NCBI GenBank assembly: GCA_003184365.1
Contig: NKYR01000020.1
Span: 6,116-70,115 of the forward strand
Source of the DNA: Evernia prunastri
Taxonomy: Eukaryota > Ascomycota > Lecanoromycetes > Lecanorales > Parmeliaceae
Length of the DNA stretch: 64,000 nucleotides
Direction: 5' to 3'
The translations under genes and the position numbers were made by a program. The notes under the pieces are model-generated. The model had not been told where the DNA came from. It saw only the letters and a list, made by a program, of their open reading frames with translations, and made no database searches. Below are positions 22,244-32,209 of this stretch, piece after piece. Position 1 is the first letter of the stretch. Each line of letters begins with the position of its first letter.

Positions 22244-22255
22244 TATTTATAAATA
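22244..22255 (-). promoter_or_regulatory. TATA-like element of the questin-oxidase-like gene
   Basis: TATTTATAAATA, a perfect 12-bp palindrome with a TATAAA core, 70 bp upstream of the ATG at 22174. A plausible core promoter element by position and sequence. Confidence 0.5.
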
Positions 22256-23030
22256 CTCTTGTCGATTGCCGTTTCTATAAAGTTGTTGATCAACAAGATG
22301 ACAATATATTGTCCGACACCGTCTTATTCTCGGTGGATTTCGGCGTTTGATATTACTCCGTGCTAGTGACGGTTTCTTGGAGTCCCCCTGAAACTAGTAC
22401 CGAAACGATGCAGACAATAAGGTAAGTATCGCCGGAAAAGGTGGAGTAACCGCTTCAATTTGAATGGTAAGACGACAAAACAAGTCGGCATCGACTATGC
22501 TGGAGAGCGATATTCTCCATGTTAATACTCGCCGGTAATAATAGCCCGGGCTTCGCAAAGTAAATCCACCGTACGTGACATATTATTATGAGCTACAGCT
22601 AGTACTAAGTCATTGGACAGAACAGGTTACTGTTTTCAATATTTCTCCCGAGGTACAAAAATGCCTAATGACCAAATAGTGTCCTTGAGCCTACTAATGG
22701 AGAGTACGTAATCGACCCTAGACTCAGTTCGTGTACTTAAAGTGGCGACAATAATTTATCAGGGAAGCTTGTCGTGCCACTGTCAGAGTCGCATACTGAT
22801 TCAACAGAACAAGGCGCAGATCAGGCTATCGCAACGCAAGCAAGAATTATGCTCTTGGAAAACGATATTCAAATAAGTGAACATGGCGAGGAAGTCTCAA
22901 AGAATGTTGCCACTGAACCCCCATTATGCAGATGTACGTCTCTGTAACACGGGGGTTATAAGCAACATCCAAGTCAATGAGTCCCACCCCGTGAAGTAGG
23001 ATCAAATTGTGCCGCGTCTTCCTGCACCAC

Positions 23031-24607
23031 CTAAGCACATCCTTCCACCACCTGAGCACATCGCTCAAAAACATCAAACCTAGATAATTGTCAGCCACGA
23101 TAATCCAAGAGAGGACCGGGACACTCACCCATAATCATGTATGTTCCGCTCGGCGAAAGACTCAGGTACCGCTGAGTAATTATCGTTATCCATCCTTATG
23201 CATCGTAATACAAAAGACTTACCAGAACCCGGTGGGTCGGCATATTGCAACAGCTCCTCCCTAATGTCCTTTTCCTTCCCGACCCTGACTTTAGACATAA
23301 TCTGCACTCTTGACGCCCGTTTCCTCCTTACGGTTTCGAACAGATCGATAGCCTTCCTCATGCTCTCTCCTTTTTTAAGGCCATTGAACAGATATCCAAG
23401 GGCGCCAGCGTCTTCAATGGCTTGATTGGATCCCTGGCCACCAAACGGTAGCATCTTCTTGATGTTAGAAGCTTCGGATGATGGTTAAGGGGTAAAACTT
23501 ACAGGATGCGCGGCGTCGCCGATAAGCAGTACCTTGCCTCGAGACCATCCTGGTAGAGGATCAAGGATAGAGAGAGCCCAGCGGGTGACCTCTGTGGCTT
23601 TTCTGGTCTCCTTGTCAGAAAGAAATGTCAAGATGTACGTAAACGAGACTTACTGCAGAATACCGCCGACGTTGGGATGATAATGGCCGAACTCTTGTAA
23701 CATCGAATTTCTGCAATCTAGGCATGAGAAAGATCGTTTTAGCTTTTCCTTCCCCACGAAAGACATGTTGGATGTTATTGACATACCTCCCTTCTGGTCA
23801 TCACCAGGATGAGACGGATGAATTCCTACGAAATTCTGTACTTCTCCTCTTATTTCTATCAGCATGCAAAGCAATACGGCCCGAAAACAGAGGAAATGCT
23901 CACCCTTGACAGTCGTACCAAACAATATGCCGCTCGCGCTGCCCCTCACGCGTATCAGCCAGGATCGTTGGTCCTTTACACTTCCATCTTAGAAACTCCT
24001 CAAGCTGGGGATCTTCTCTCAAACCATCAGTCGGGATTAAAAATCGGAACGCGCTCAACCCGGTTGGTGAAGCCTTAGGTGCTTCATGCCGAAGCACCAC
24101 ATCCCTCAGCATCGAATGCACTCCATCACCCGCCACGATCAAATCCGCCTTCTTTACACTCCCATCCACCAAGACCACGGTGCCTTCTTCCGCGCTCGCT
24201 CCAACGACTCTCGAGTTCAGCAGCAGCCTTACTTTCGGTGCCTCATTAGCGTCGTCCACGGTAGCCAAGCGCAACAACTCGTTGTGCAAATCCACCCGGT
24301 GTACCGACATGAGCGGCGCCCCGTACCGCTCTTCTGCATCCTCGAGGTTCAAACTGACAATGGTTTCCAAGGTCGTTCCATCGACTGTATCCCAAGCGGA
24401 GATACGACGACCGCGGGCTCTTTCAAAAGAGAACCCGATTCTGGAAAGCACACGGGTGCCATTAGATGAAAGTAGGAGCGCGGCACCTACTTCGGCAGCG
24501 AAGCGTGACTTTTCAAGTACAGTGACCGAGTGGCCTCCTTGGCGAAGAGCAACAGCGGCGCATAGGCCTGCTATACCTGCGCCGACAATTATGATATCCA
24601 GTGGCAT
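23031..24607 (-). CDS. FAD-dependent monooxygenase (salicylate-hydroxylase type)
   Basis: A flavoprotein aromatic hydroxylase of the PHBH/salicylate hydroxylase class. Exon 1 (from ATG 24607) encodes the dinucleotide-binding motif IVGAGIAGLCAAVALRQGG, VHRVDLHNELLRLA and ADLIVAGDGVHSMLRD (the GD motif). Later exons give NFVGIHPSHPGDDQ, then VTRWALSILDPLPGWSRGKVLLIGDAAHP joined to MLPFGGQGSNQAIEDAGALG (the second FAD motif), and finally AVPESFAERNIHDYGFDVFE before a TAG at 23031. I count seven exons, and each junction keeps frame with GT donors, although one acceptor is AAG. Total length is about 430 residues, normal for the family. It is likely to hydroxylate or dearomatise the polyketide core. 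It sits upstream of, and in the same direction as, the questin-oxidase-like gene. Confidence 0.88.
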
Positions 24608-24722
24608 TGTGGGCGTTCGTTGACAAGTTGCACAGGAGGTTGGTATGGTGAGAGAATTGGGAGAGGCAAATGTAATGCGCCTGCTTACGAACGATGTAGT
24701 ATTCGAGTAGACCCCACTACAA

Positions 24723-24736
24723 GTACTCTAGAGTAC
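24723..24736. promoter_or_regulatory. Perfect 14-bp palindrome upstream of the FAD monooxygenase
   Basis: GTACTCTAGAGTAC at 116-129 bp upstream of the monooxygenase ATG. A dimeric factor site is possible. Its half, TACTCT, also resembles the core of the degenerate repeat arrays downstream at 25.6-26.0 kb, which may be chance. Confidence 0.35.
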
Positions 24737-25570
24737 AGATTAGTTCCCATTGTAACGGGATCGATACGTTAGTGCAGTAAACCTTGGCTGTAACGAATCT
24801 GAGAGACGTCGTACGGAATCAATTATCTCTAACGAGATCTGCACCACTACAACTGTTGTACCTATGAACTAGTTGAAATTTTACGTCTTTTCTTGCGGGC
24901 CTTCGTCATCGACAAGTTGTATTCTATCTGTAGATTAGTGACACATAAGGTGCGTATTGTATATATCCCTCGTATTTTTTCCCACCTTCTAACACCACAT
25001 CCATTATTCTGGACAACTAGTATGGCGTATAACGATGTAATATTGTACCTTTACAAAACTTCGAATCACGGAGTATAAAATGAGACCCGTGTTTGAAATT
25101 AACGTAATGACAGTGCTCACTTTTTCGGTTTGGTTGGAGGATTTTTACATCTCGGTGGTCACTGGATAGCGGGATTTAACAACGGCGCTGTGTTTCTTCC
25201 GGTCAATAAATTCGTTGAAGGAGCTTTCTTTCGCACCTACACGGCGTTCTTTTTAATGTATGCTAAGCTCGAGCCTGTATTTACAAGTTATTTGATCAGC
25301 TTAGCCTCCTTTGTTTTTATCTTCAGTCTTTTACGAACTAATTATTTCATTCTATTTATTTTGATGGTTTCTTTTCTCTCGTTAAGCATCTTCATATAAT
25401 CAAGTCGATTCGAGTATACGTGCTTAGTACTCTACTTAGTGTTCACGAGTGTCACAAATTGTTTCCGAGTCCCTCACTTTTCAAAAGTAGAATTATTACC
25501 ACGGACGGTAACCGAATGAAACCAAATTATAAGATTTCAAAGTCCAAATTCTGCTTGATAAATATTAAAG
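24737..25570. other. Intergenic stretch, AT-rich, nothing recognised
   Basis: No supported gene. The frame at 25130-25399 is hydrophobic only because the DNA is T-rich. It lacks family resemblance and is treated as chance. Confidence 0.5.
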
Positions 25571-25979
25571 GGTACTTTTTATGGGTACTGTTCTGAAAGC
25601 ACTCTTCGGGGCTTTGCTCTTCAAGGGGCACCTTTCCAGGGGCACTCTTGGCGAAGGGGGGGTGGGGTATTTTTCGGAGTGTACTTTTTGGGGGTTACTC
25701 TTCGGGGAGCACCTCTAGGGGCTACTCTTCGGGGGCAACACTTTGAGGACACTCTTCCGAGGATATACTTTGATGAACACTCTGAGGGGCACTAGAAATA
25801 AATATCTGGTATTTTTTTTTTTATTTCTTTGAGTAGACTAGATTATGTTTTAATTCTTTTGGGTACCCCAAAGACTGTTCCTTAAACAATGTTCTCCGAA
25901 AAGTACTCCCCGTAGAGTGTTCTTCGGAAGAGTATCCTGAGTATTCTCAAAGATTACCCTGATGAAGTACCCCTATTCA
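25571..25979. repeat. Two oppositely oriented arrays of a degenerate ~14-bp repeat
   Basis: On the plus strand about 16 units with a consensus near GGGCACTCTTCGGG run from about 25571 to 25795. Examples are GGTTACTCTTCGGG, GAGCACCTCTAGGG and GACACTCTTCCGAG. After a 65-bp AT-rich spacer, about 8 units of the same consensus follow on the minus strand at about 25860-25979, such as GATACTCTTCCGAA, GAACACTCTACGGG and GAGTACTTTTCGGA. Units are 13-15 bp and keep the A-C-T-C-T-T core. The whole forms an inverted pair of diverged minisatellites, able in principle to form a long imperfect hairpin. No coding frame or known transposon terminus explains it. Confidence 0.7.
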
Positions 25980-26438
25980 TAAGCGAAACTGGTATTGTTC
26001 TACTGTCGATCGTCGTAAGTTAGGATGTAAAATAAAGACAGTTTACTATTTCGAATTAGTGGATGCTTCAGTAGGATTCCTTATGCGCGATCTTTGAAGA
26101 GTACAAGCAGTCGCTGTGGGTTGCAAGGATGATGACTTTATGGAAGGCTACTGCAGGAGGAGACCCCACTATGCTACATCAGTGCCTCGCTACTAGAGAC
26201 TTCGGCTGCTCCTTCCAACACAGCCTACTGGGGACAGCAGAAACCAAGATCATTACTGTCTACGCAACGTAACAACATCTAATCACTAAAAATTCAAGGG
26301 GCATGTGTTGTACATCAAAATTGCGAACTTGGTAGAAGAAAGGGACCGTAAGATTAGAAGGTAGAGTATATGCAGCCTCATCGTAGATTTTCACTTCGTC
26401 TAAAAGCAACGAACTTTTGATGTCGGCAGCGTTAGGTC

Positions 26439-27869
26439 TCACTGCTTGCCAGGACCGGGGATCCTATTGCCAAAATCATCTGGCGCCATTTCATCTGTTC
26501 TCCCCACTGCATCTCTTACAGTTTGCACCGTCCCATCCAGGCTTTGCAACAATTGGGTTATACACTCAATGTCAACCTGCGGACGTGCGAGCGGTTCATG
26601 ATGTTCATCGGTAAGACCGCCACTGGCCTTTTGCCTACGTGTATGATCAAATTGTTCTTTTACAGAGACCAACGCATATTTGATCTTGCCTAACGCACGA
26701 ACGATCAAAATTCCGGTAACCAGTGCTTGTTCATGCTTGTTGGCTTCGTAGTTTCCCAGCTTCACCGTCGCCAAGTCTGGACTAGAGAAATCTAATGGCC
26801 CGCGTTCCTCATCTTTGTGGGCACAGAGGCGCTGAAAGCGGCCTAGCATGGATCTCATGGTCATAATGGATAAGAGTGGAACCGTTTGATCATCATCGTA
26901 CGGACAAACACGGCAATGAATCAGATTATGCCACGTTTCGAGGGACCTCTGGGCAGCGATGAGGATCACGTCGAGGGCTGAGGCTGTATGCTGCTGGTGC
27001 TCAGGGCTCTTGAGGTGACACAGTAACTTGGAATGTTGTTCCAGACAGCTGCAACTGGATAAGGATGCCATGGTCTGGGCTCGCGAGGTATAAGCCGAAG
27101 AAGGCATGCATAGATGGCTATCAGAGAGATTTTCTTCGCTTTCCGGAGATGAGGACGTTGTAATTGAGACTGCAGGGCTTCCATATTTACGTTGAGGGTC
27201 GGTTGAATCTGTGCGATTGTCGTACATTGACTGACCAGTCAGAAATGGCAAATGTTCCTCGATGCTATCTATACTATAATTCTTGAAGAGGCTGGAAGCA
27301 TCATAGGAGATGTCTGTTGCTTTGTTCTGGGAGCAAAAATCAGTCATAAGACTCCAGATCTGCAGCGTTAATTGTCACGCTTGAGAGACGCATTCCGGAC
27401 TTACCTTTGAAGCTATAGGCTGAACGGTGCTCAAATAATCATCAGCACCCGGAGCCAAAGGCTCCCAGAACGCGTTAGAGTATGGTGAAAATGATAGGTT
27501 GTCGACGGATGGCGTCAATGGCATCATAGAGCAAGGAATTGGCTGAGAGAAGCGTTGGGAAGGTTTTCTGTTATACGCGGATGGCTCGGCAGAGGGTGAT
27601 GGGAAATTTCCCTGCTGGGCAGTGCCTATCTGCTCTTGATTGCGTTTATTCTTCGCCCCTTTTGGACGGCCTGACCTATTCGAAACGCTATAGCAGCAGT
27701 CTTCGCCAGAACCGAAGCAATTGGTGCATGGCATTCCGCCCGAGCACTTCGACTTCCACTGGTGGCATCTGTCACACGCTGATCGTAGTTTTTTGTTTGT
27801 GAAAGCTGAGGAGGCATCTCGCCGATCAGTGGACTCCAGGCTGGCATCCCTTTTTTTGGAAGGCAACAT
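26439..27869 (-). CDS. Zn2Cys6 transcription factor 1 (AflR-like)
   Basis: Two exons, 27869-27405 and 27359-26439, with a 45-bp intron, giving 461 residues. A binuclear zinc cluster lies at about residues 32-58 with spacing C-x2-C-x6-C-x5-C-x2-C-x6-C (SACDRCHQWKSKC ... CTNCFGSGEDC). A basic linker, GRPKGAKNKR, follows, as seen in several cluster-specific regulators. The C-terminal region (CSCLEQHSKLLCHL, AAQRSLETWHNLIHCRVCPY, LLSIMTMRSMLGRFQRLC) resembles the AflR-type regulatory domain. It is likely a pathway-specific activator that binds CGG-containing sites. It is transcribed in the same direction as the two oxygenase genes. Confidence 0.87.
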
Positions 27870-28853
27870 TGCTCTTGCGAGCTCTCAGAGGGCCACGATC
27901 TGATTTCATAAGGTCCAAAAAGTGTGCACGGGTATAGAAATGACAGTACATGGATTGCAAGCAAGGCGGGTGGATCAATTAAAACTCGGGGGATGAAGCA
28001 GCGGGAGAGAAGCGGGCGGCTGAGACAGACTGATATCTCCCAGCCCAAGGATGATATATAATAATGAAGATGGACAAAGCCATGTCGGATTGACTGCATC
28101 GCGGAAGCCGGGAGAGCGCCACTCGTAAGACAGATGTTGATCCTTTTATCAACTAGGTTAGTCAGGAAACAGCATCGTCTCAGATCTGACGTGGGTGAGG
28201 TGTACACAGGCTGACTGAGGGGAGAAGGATTTGAGCCCCTGCATACGCACTTTGCTTACGTATATGTGCGGACTGTTGAAAGCGGGCAAACAATGACAGA
28301 TTTATATGTTATCATACGAGTAAGAGGTAGTTCAAGGTTAGGGCAAATCATAGGTTCATACCCGAAACAATGAGATTCTTACAAATCTGACATCCGTGAA
28401 AATGGTGACTTATAGAATCATAGTTAGTCAGGGGGGGGAGGGCATGGAAGTATGAGGTGGGGTACAGATCTGTAAATTCTCCGAAAATTTGACCGATTCC
28501 ATCGGCAAATTTGGGCTCCTACGTAAGGTAGCTTGGATGTATTAGGCGAATCATCTTTCGCTCCACCACATTTTAATAACAAGATAGAAACAATCAACAC
28601 CAGGCTATGCATTATGGCGGCGAGTTTCATAAGGAAAATTGAGCTTATTGGGCAACTTCAAGCCCTTGATAAGGATCAACAAGACGGATTTTCAGGGGGA
28701 TCATTTCAAAAGACCGGAGGCGGTCATGATGGGGGCGCCCCGGCGATGTAGGGTCCCCTCCTAACAATGATGCTATCAACAAGACACCAAGCGGATCTAC
28801 ACCATTTTGTATAGCCTCACTTATTCTATTTGGGAGACGATAAGATTGGCGAG
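27870..28853. other. Promoter region of regulator 1, no gene recognised
   Basis: About 1 kb upstream of regulator 1. An AT-rich TATATAATAAT stretch near 28055 could be a TATA region. Short frames such as 28533-28751 are unsupported. Confidence 0.45.
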
Positions 28854-29018
28854 ATCGATTGATAAGTAAATTACGTGATCTCGCAGAGTTGGCCCATCAG
28901 GGACTAACTACAGGGGTAGTAAGATGCAATCAATCAATCAATCAATCAACCCCCAGCCAAGCCTTTGAGAAGGTCGATTTCTTACTGGAATTCAAGGCAA
29001 ACATGCAGAAATTGTCTG
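28854..29018 (+). repeat. 165-bp copy left of the assembly gap
   Basis: Matches 29032-29200 base for base except for one fewer AATC unit in an (AATC)n microsatellite. It ends exactly at the N run. Probably the overlapping end of the left contig and not a true duplication. Confidence 0.85.
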
Positions 29019-29031
29019 NNNNNNNNNNNNN
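29019..29031. other. Assembly gap (13 N)
   Basis: A run of 13 undetermined bases. Sequence on both sides is the same 165/169-bp segment, so the real gap length is uncertain and may be negative (overlap). Confidence 0.95.
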
Positions 29032-29200
29032 ATCGATTGATAAGTAAATTACGTGATCTCGCAGAGTTGGCCCATCAGGGACTAACTACAGGGGTAGTAA
29101 GATGCAATCAATCAATCAATCAATCAATCAACCCCCAGCCAAGCCTTTGAGAAGGTCGATTTCTTACTGGAATTCAAGGCAAACATGCAGAAATTGTCTG
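29032..29200 (+). repeat. 169-bp copy right of the assembly gap
   Basis: Starts directly after the N run and repeats 28854-29018 with one extra AATC unit (169 versus 165 bp). Confidence 0.85.
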
Positions 29201-30173
29201 GCTGTCTGAGGCTATTTTCTTACTGCATTGCAGGCGACTTTGCAGAATACTTAAGACTGTCAGAGGCTATCTCTTGCTACTTACATTGTACCGAAATCCC
29301 GCAGAAAGGGGGCCGGACCGCTTGGTAATCGAGGGGATTTTTTCTCCACTATGGGAGCAATTACGCGAGGCGAGCTGTATGAATGAGTGAGGCCAGTGCG
29401 TGGCACGATTAGGCAAAGTTGCCGTGTCCGAGCCACGTACCGGTACCGTACAACCGCCCGCTCGGGGGGGGGGCTATTCGTTCCGCATCCTTGATGGCTT
29501 ATCTGACTCCATGGGCAACACGTATTATCCATGTTCATGCGTGGATAACGCGCGGATGGTACTCAAAGCACCAGCCATGGAGTGAGGCAAATATCTACCA
29601 ACAAAAATGATGAGTCTGTTCATGGAAGGAATTTCCTGTCAATATAGGTAGAGATTCGCTTTTATTACCTTTGCTATGATCTATGGTACTGATACTGTAC
29701 AAGCGTCTGAAGAAGATCCTGCAACGCACTGCCTGTTTCGGGGTTACCTGATTAGCCACAACTAAATTCTCACCCAAGTCCGCCCGAGAACAACTATCCG
29801 ACGGACGTTTCAAGGCTGCTCCTCCGCGTGTGTGTGTGCAAGCTGACCCAAACAGGAAGGCCCATACGCCTTTTTACGCGAAATACCGTTCAAGTATTTA
29901 CAATGCGTAGCTCTCAGTTGAGGGTTGCCTTTGGCAGTCACGGTAAACACTTGACTCTCTCAGAAACGCGTCATGAAAACGCTACCAGATTATTGATTTC
30001 CTGCTATAGGTAACGAGGTCTGCTCTAGGAAATCAGTACACGGATTCTAAACCAACGTTTCTGAAATCATGGACTGAACGATGATCGCGCTTTGTCTCTA
30101 TAGGTGCTACCGTGACTCTGACGAATTGAGAGAGAAGGAAAATGCCGTATATCCTCCAAGGCCAAGCTCGCTA
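29201..30173. other. Intergenic stretch, nothing recognised
   Basis: No gene with family resemblance. Short frames on both strands (29281-29813) overlap and are unsupported. Confidence 0.5.
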
Positions 30174-31653
30174 TCACACCTTAGCGGATCCCTGGGATGA
30201 CGCTATAAACATGCGAGCAACCCCGATAAGAAGCCCTCCCGTTATCATCGTCACAGCACTGAAGATTTGCATTCCAAGGTAAGACCCGTGTTCCGCGTTC
30301 AGAATGGCCCCTTGGATGGGAAGGCCGGTAAGTGCGCTGAGTAAAGTCAGCCTTCCCACGTTGATTTTACCAAAGTGATAAAGCGGAAAACCTACGCAAT
30401 TGCTATGACGGACTGGAAAGTTCCAAATCGCTGCCCCAGAGTGTCTAAACTCCCGGACTTGGCGGCGCACGGCATCATCAGGCTAATGTACGCGCCACTA
30501 TTTAGGCCATATGCTAGAGCAAATATGATGATGCCCGCATGAGATCGGTGATAGTCGAAGGGAATCCAGAGACAGGCAACGGTAATACCGGTCAGCACGG
30601 AGACAGTTGTCATCACATTGAAGTAGCCAAGCTTGTCGGCTACGTAACCGGGAATGATGCGACCAGGAACAGAAGCGGCACTGACAGTGGTCAGTACGAT
30701 GATGAGAATAATCTGGGGGTCAAGAAAGATAGCAGGAATCCTCACTTGATGATGGCAATGAGATAAATTGAAAGCGCTGGGGTGAAACCTGCGGATATGG
30801 CAAATGTGGATATGTAGTCAAATGGCGCCCAGAGTCCCCACATCACCAGGAAAGCCCCGATTGTATACAGACCAAAGCTCTTGTCCATCAATAATTTGAG
30901 GTCAAACCACTTCAAGTCTGCGTTCCACTTCTTCCTTGGGAGACGAGCCTTGACAAGGACACAAGCGATGGAAAGCAGGATTCCTATGAAGAGGGCGGTA
31001 TATCGCATGGCACCAGCGAAGCCCACATCTTCGATCACTCGATTGACTAGGAAGGGGAAGATTACACCTCCAAGACTACTGCCGCAGGTAACAATGCCCA
31101 CTGCTAGTCCTCGTCGTTTGACGAACCATTGACCGGCAACGACAAAGCATGTAGTAAAAATGCCACCAGCGCCTAGACCGAATCCAAGTCCCTGAGAGAG
31201 AAATATCTGGTAGTACGTGGTGCTCAGGCTCAGCATGCAGAGCGAGAAGACACAGAGAACGCTACAAGGGACGAGGATTGGCGTAGGTCCATATGAGTCC
31301 GTGATGCGGCCAAAAAAAGGACCACCAATCCACATGAGAGAAAGCTGGACGGTGAATATCCATGATATGTCCGATGGTGTGTATGCCTTGAGGAATGTCT
31401 GCTCATAAGTTGTTTGGAAAACTCCAATGCTGCGAGGGGTCACATTAGCCGCTCTTTTGGTATAGATCACGTTGAGAACTCACGCGGCGAGAAAACCAAA
31501 AGTACAGAAGAGGCCTATGGCGGAACCGACAACACAGAGCCAGCCGGCGCGTCCGGCTTCAGCGGGGACAGCGGGCTTCTCATTTGGCTCACTGGCTTTC
31601 TTGTGAGCCTGGGTTTCCTCCACTTTAGATTCGACGCTCGGAGACGAAGACAT
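30174..31653 (-). CDS. MFS exporter 2, monocarboxylate-transporter type
   Basis: Four exons: 31653-31484, 31429-30746, 30680-30396 and 30336-30174, giving 433 residues. The N-terminus is a charged cytoplasmic tail. Helices follow with SIGVFQTTYEQTFLKAYTPS, SWIFTVQLSLMWIGGPFFGR, GLGFGLGAGGIF and QWFVKRRGLAVGIVTCGSSLG. These are hallmarks of the fungal monocarboxylate-transporter (MCT/MCH) branch of the MFS, where W-F-x-K-R-R-G-L-A marks the helix 4-5 loop. It may move a carboxylated precursor or product of the cluster. It shares a roughly 556-bp divergent promoter with regulator 2 and has the 14-bp cluster element 255 bp upstream. Confidence 0.9.
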
Positions 31654-31906
31654 GACGGTTAGAGGAAATTGTCCTGTGGGAGAGCAAAAAGGGAGAAAAG
31701 TGCAAGGCAAAGGAAAGAGAAGTTGGGAAAATTTAACAAATACTTACAGTGCGAGGGATTCAGGCGATGACGTGATGTAGTTCGAGAGTTTGTCAGCGTG
31801 ATTGAGTCTATAAGCAATAATTCAAGGGGAAAGGGGTAAATGATTTGTGATAGAAGTGGTATACGATGAAGAAAATAGATTGTAATGGAAACGGGGGTAA
31901 GATTCC

Positions 31907-31953
31907 CTTAGCGTCGGCCGATGACAACTGCTAGAGTAGCGTCCGACGCTAAG
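31907..31953. promoter_or_regulatory. Inverted-repeat operator in the divergent MFS2 / regulator 2 promoter (includes element copy B)
   Basis: CTTAGCGTCGG at 31907-31917 is repeated inverted as CCGACGCTAAG at 31943-31953, a perfect 11-bp inverted repeat with a 25-bp spacer. The right arm is itself half of a smaller palindrome, TAGCGTC-C-GACGCTA (31937-31951). Element copy B (TTAGCGTCGGCCGA, 31908-31921) overlaps the left arm. More CGGCCGA cores occur at 32043 and at the start of the regulator 2 coding region (32216). The clustering of CGG/CCG triplets fits a Zn2Cys6 dimer site. Function is inferred. Confidence 0.6.
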
Positions 31954-32209
31954 AGCCCGCCGCTGGAGTAAAGTAAAGTTGGCAGTCCTCTCTCCTTCCT
32001 TTTATCTTTCCCCCCCCTCCAGTCACCAAGCTCAACTAGGGGCGGCCGACAGTACCTTACTCCACCCCTCGAATGGCGAAGCAAACTTTCTTGCTCCCAC
32101 ACCTACCAAAAACATACGCCTCCATCCTTTTTATGCTGACAGAAGCACCAAGTTCGGCGGTGAACGAAGGGGACCAATTCATACTATTCTAGCACGCTTG
32201 TCCGTGAAG

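Noticed and set aside
25130..25399. 89-codon hydrophobic open frame that looks like a small membrane protein
   Set aside because: Hydrophobicity follows from T-rich DNA; no family resemblance.
28927..28950. (AATC)n repeats as a possible CRISPR-like or regulatory array
   Set aside because: Simple microsatellite without spacers, in a eukaryotic genome.
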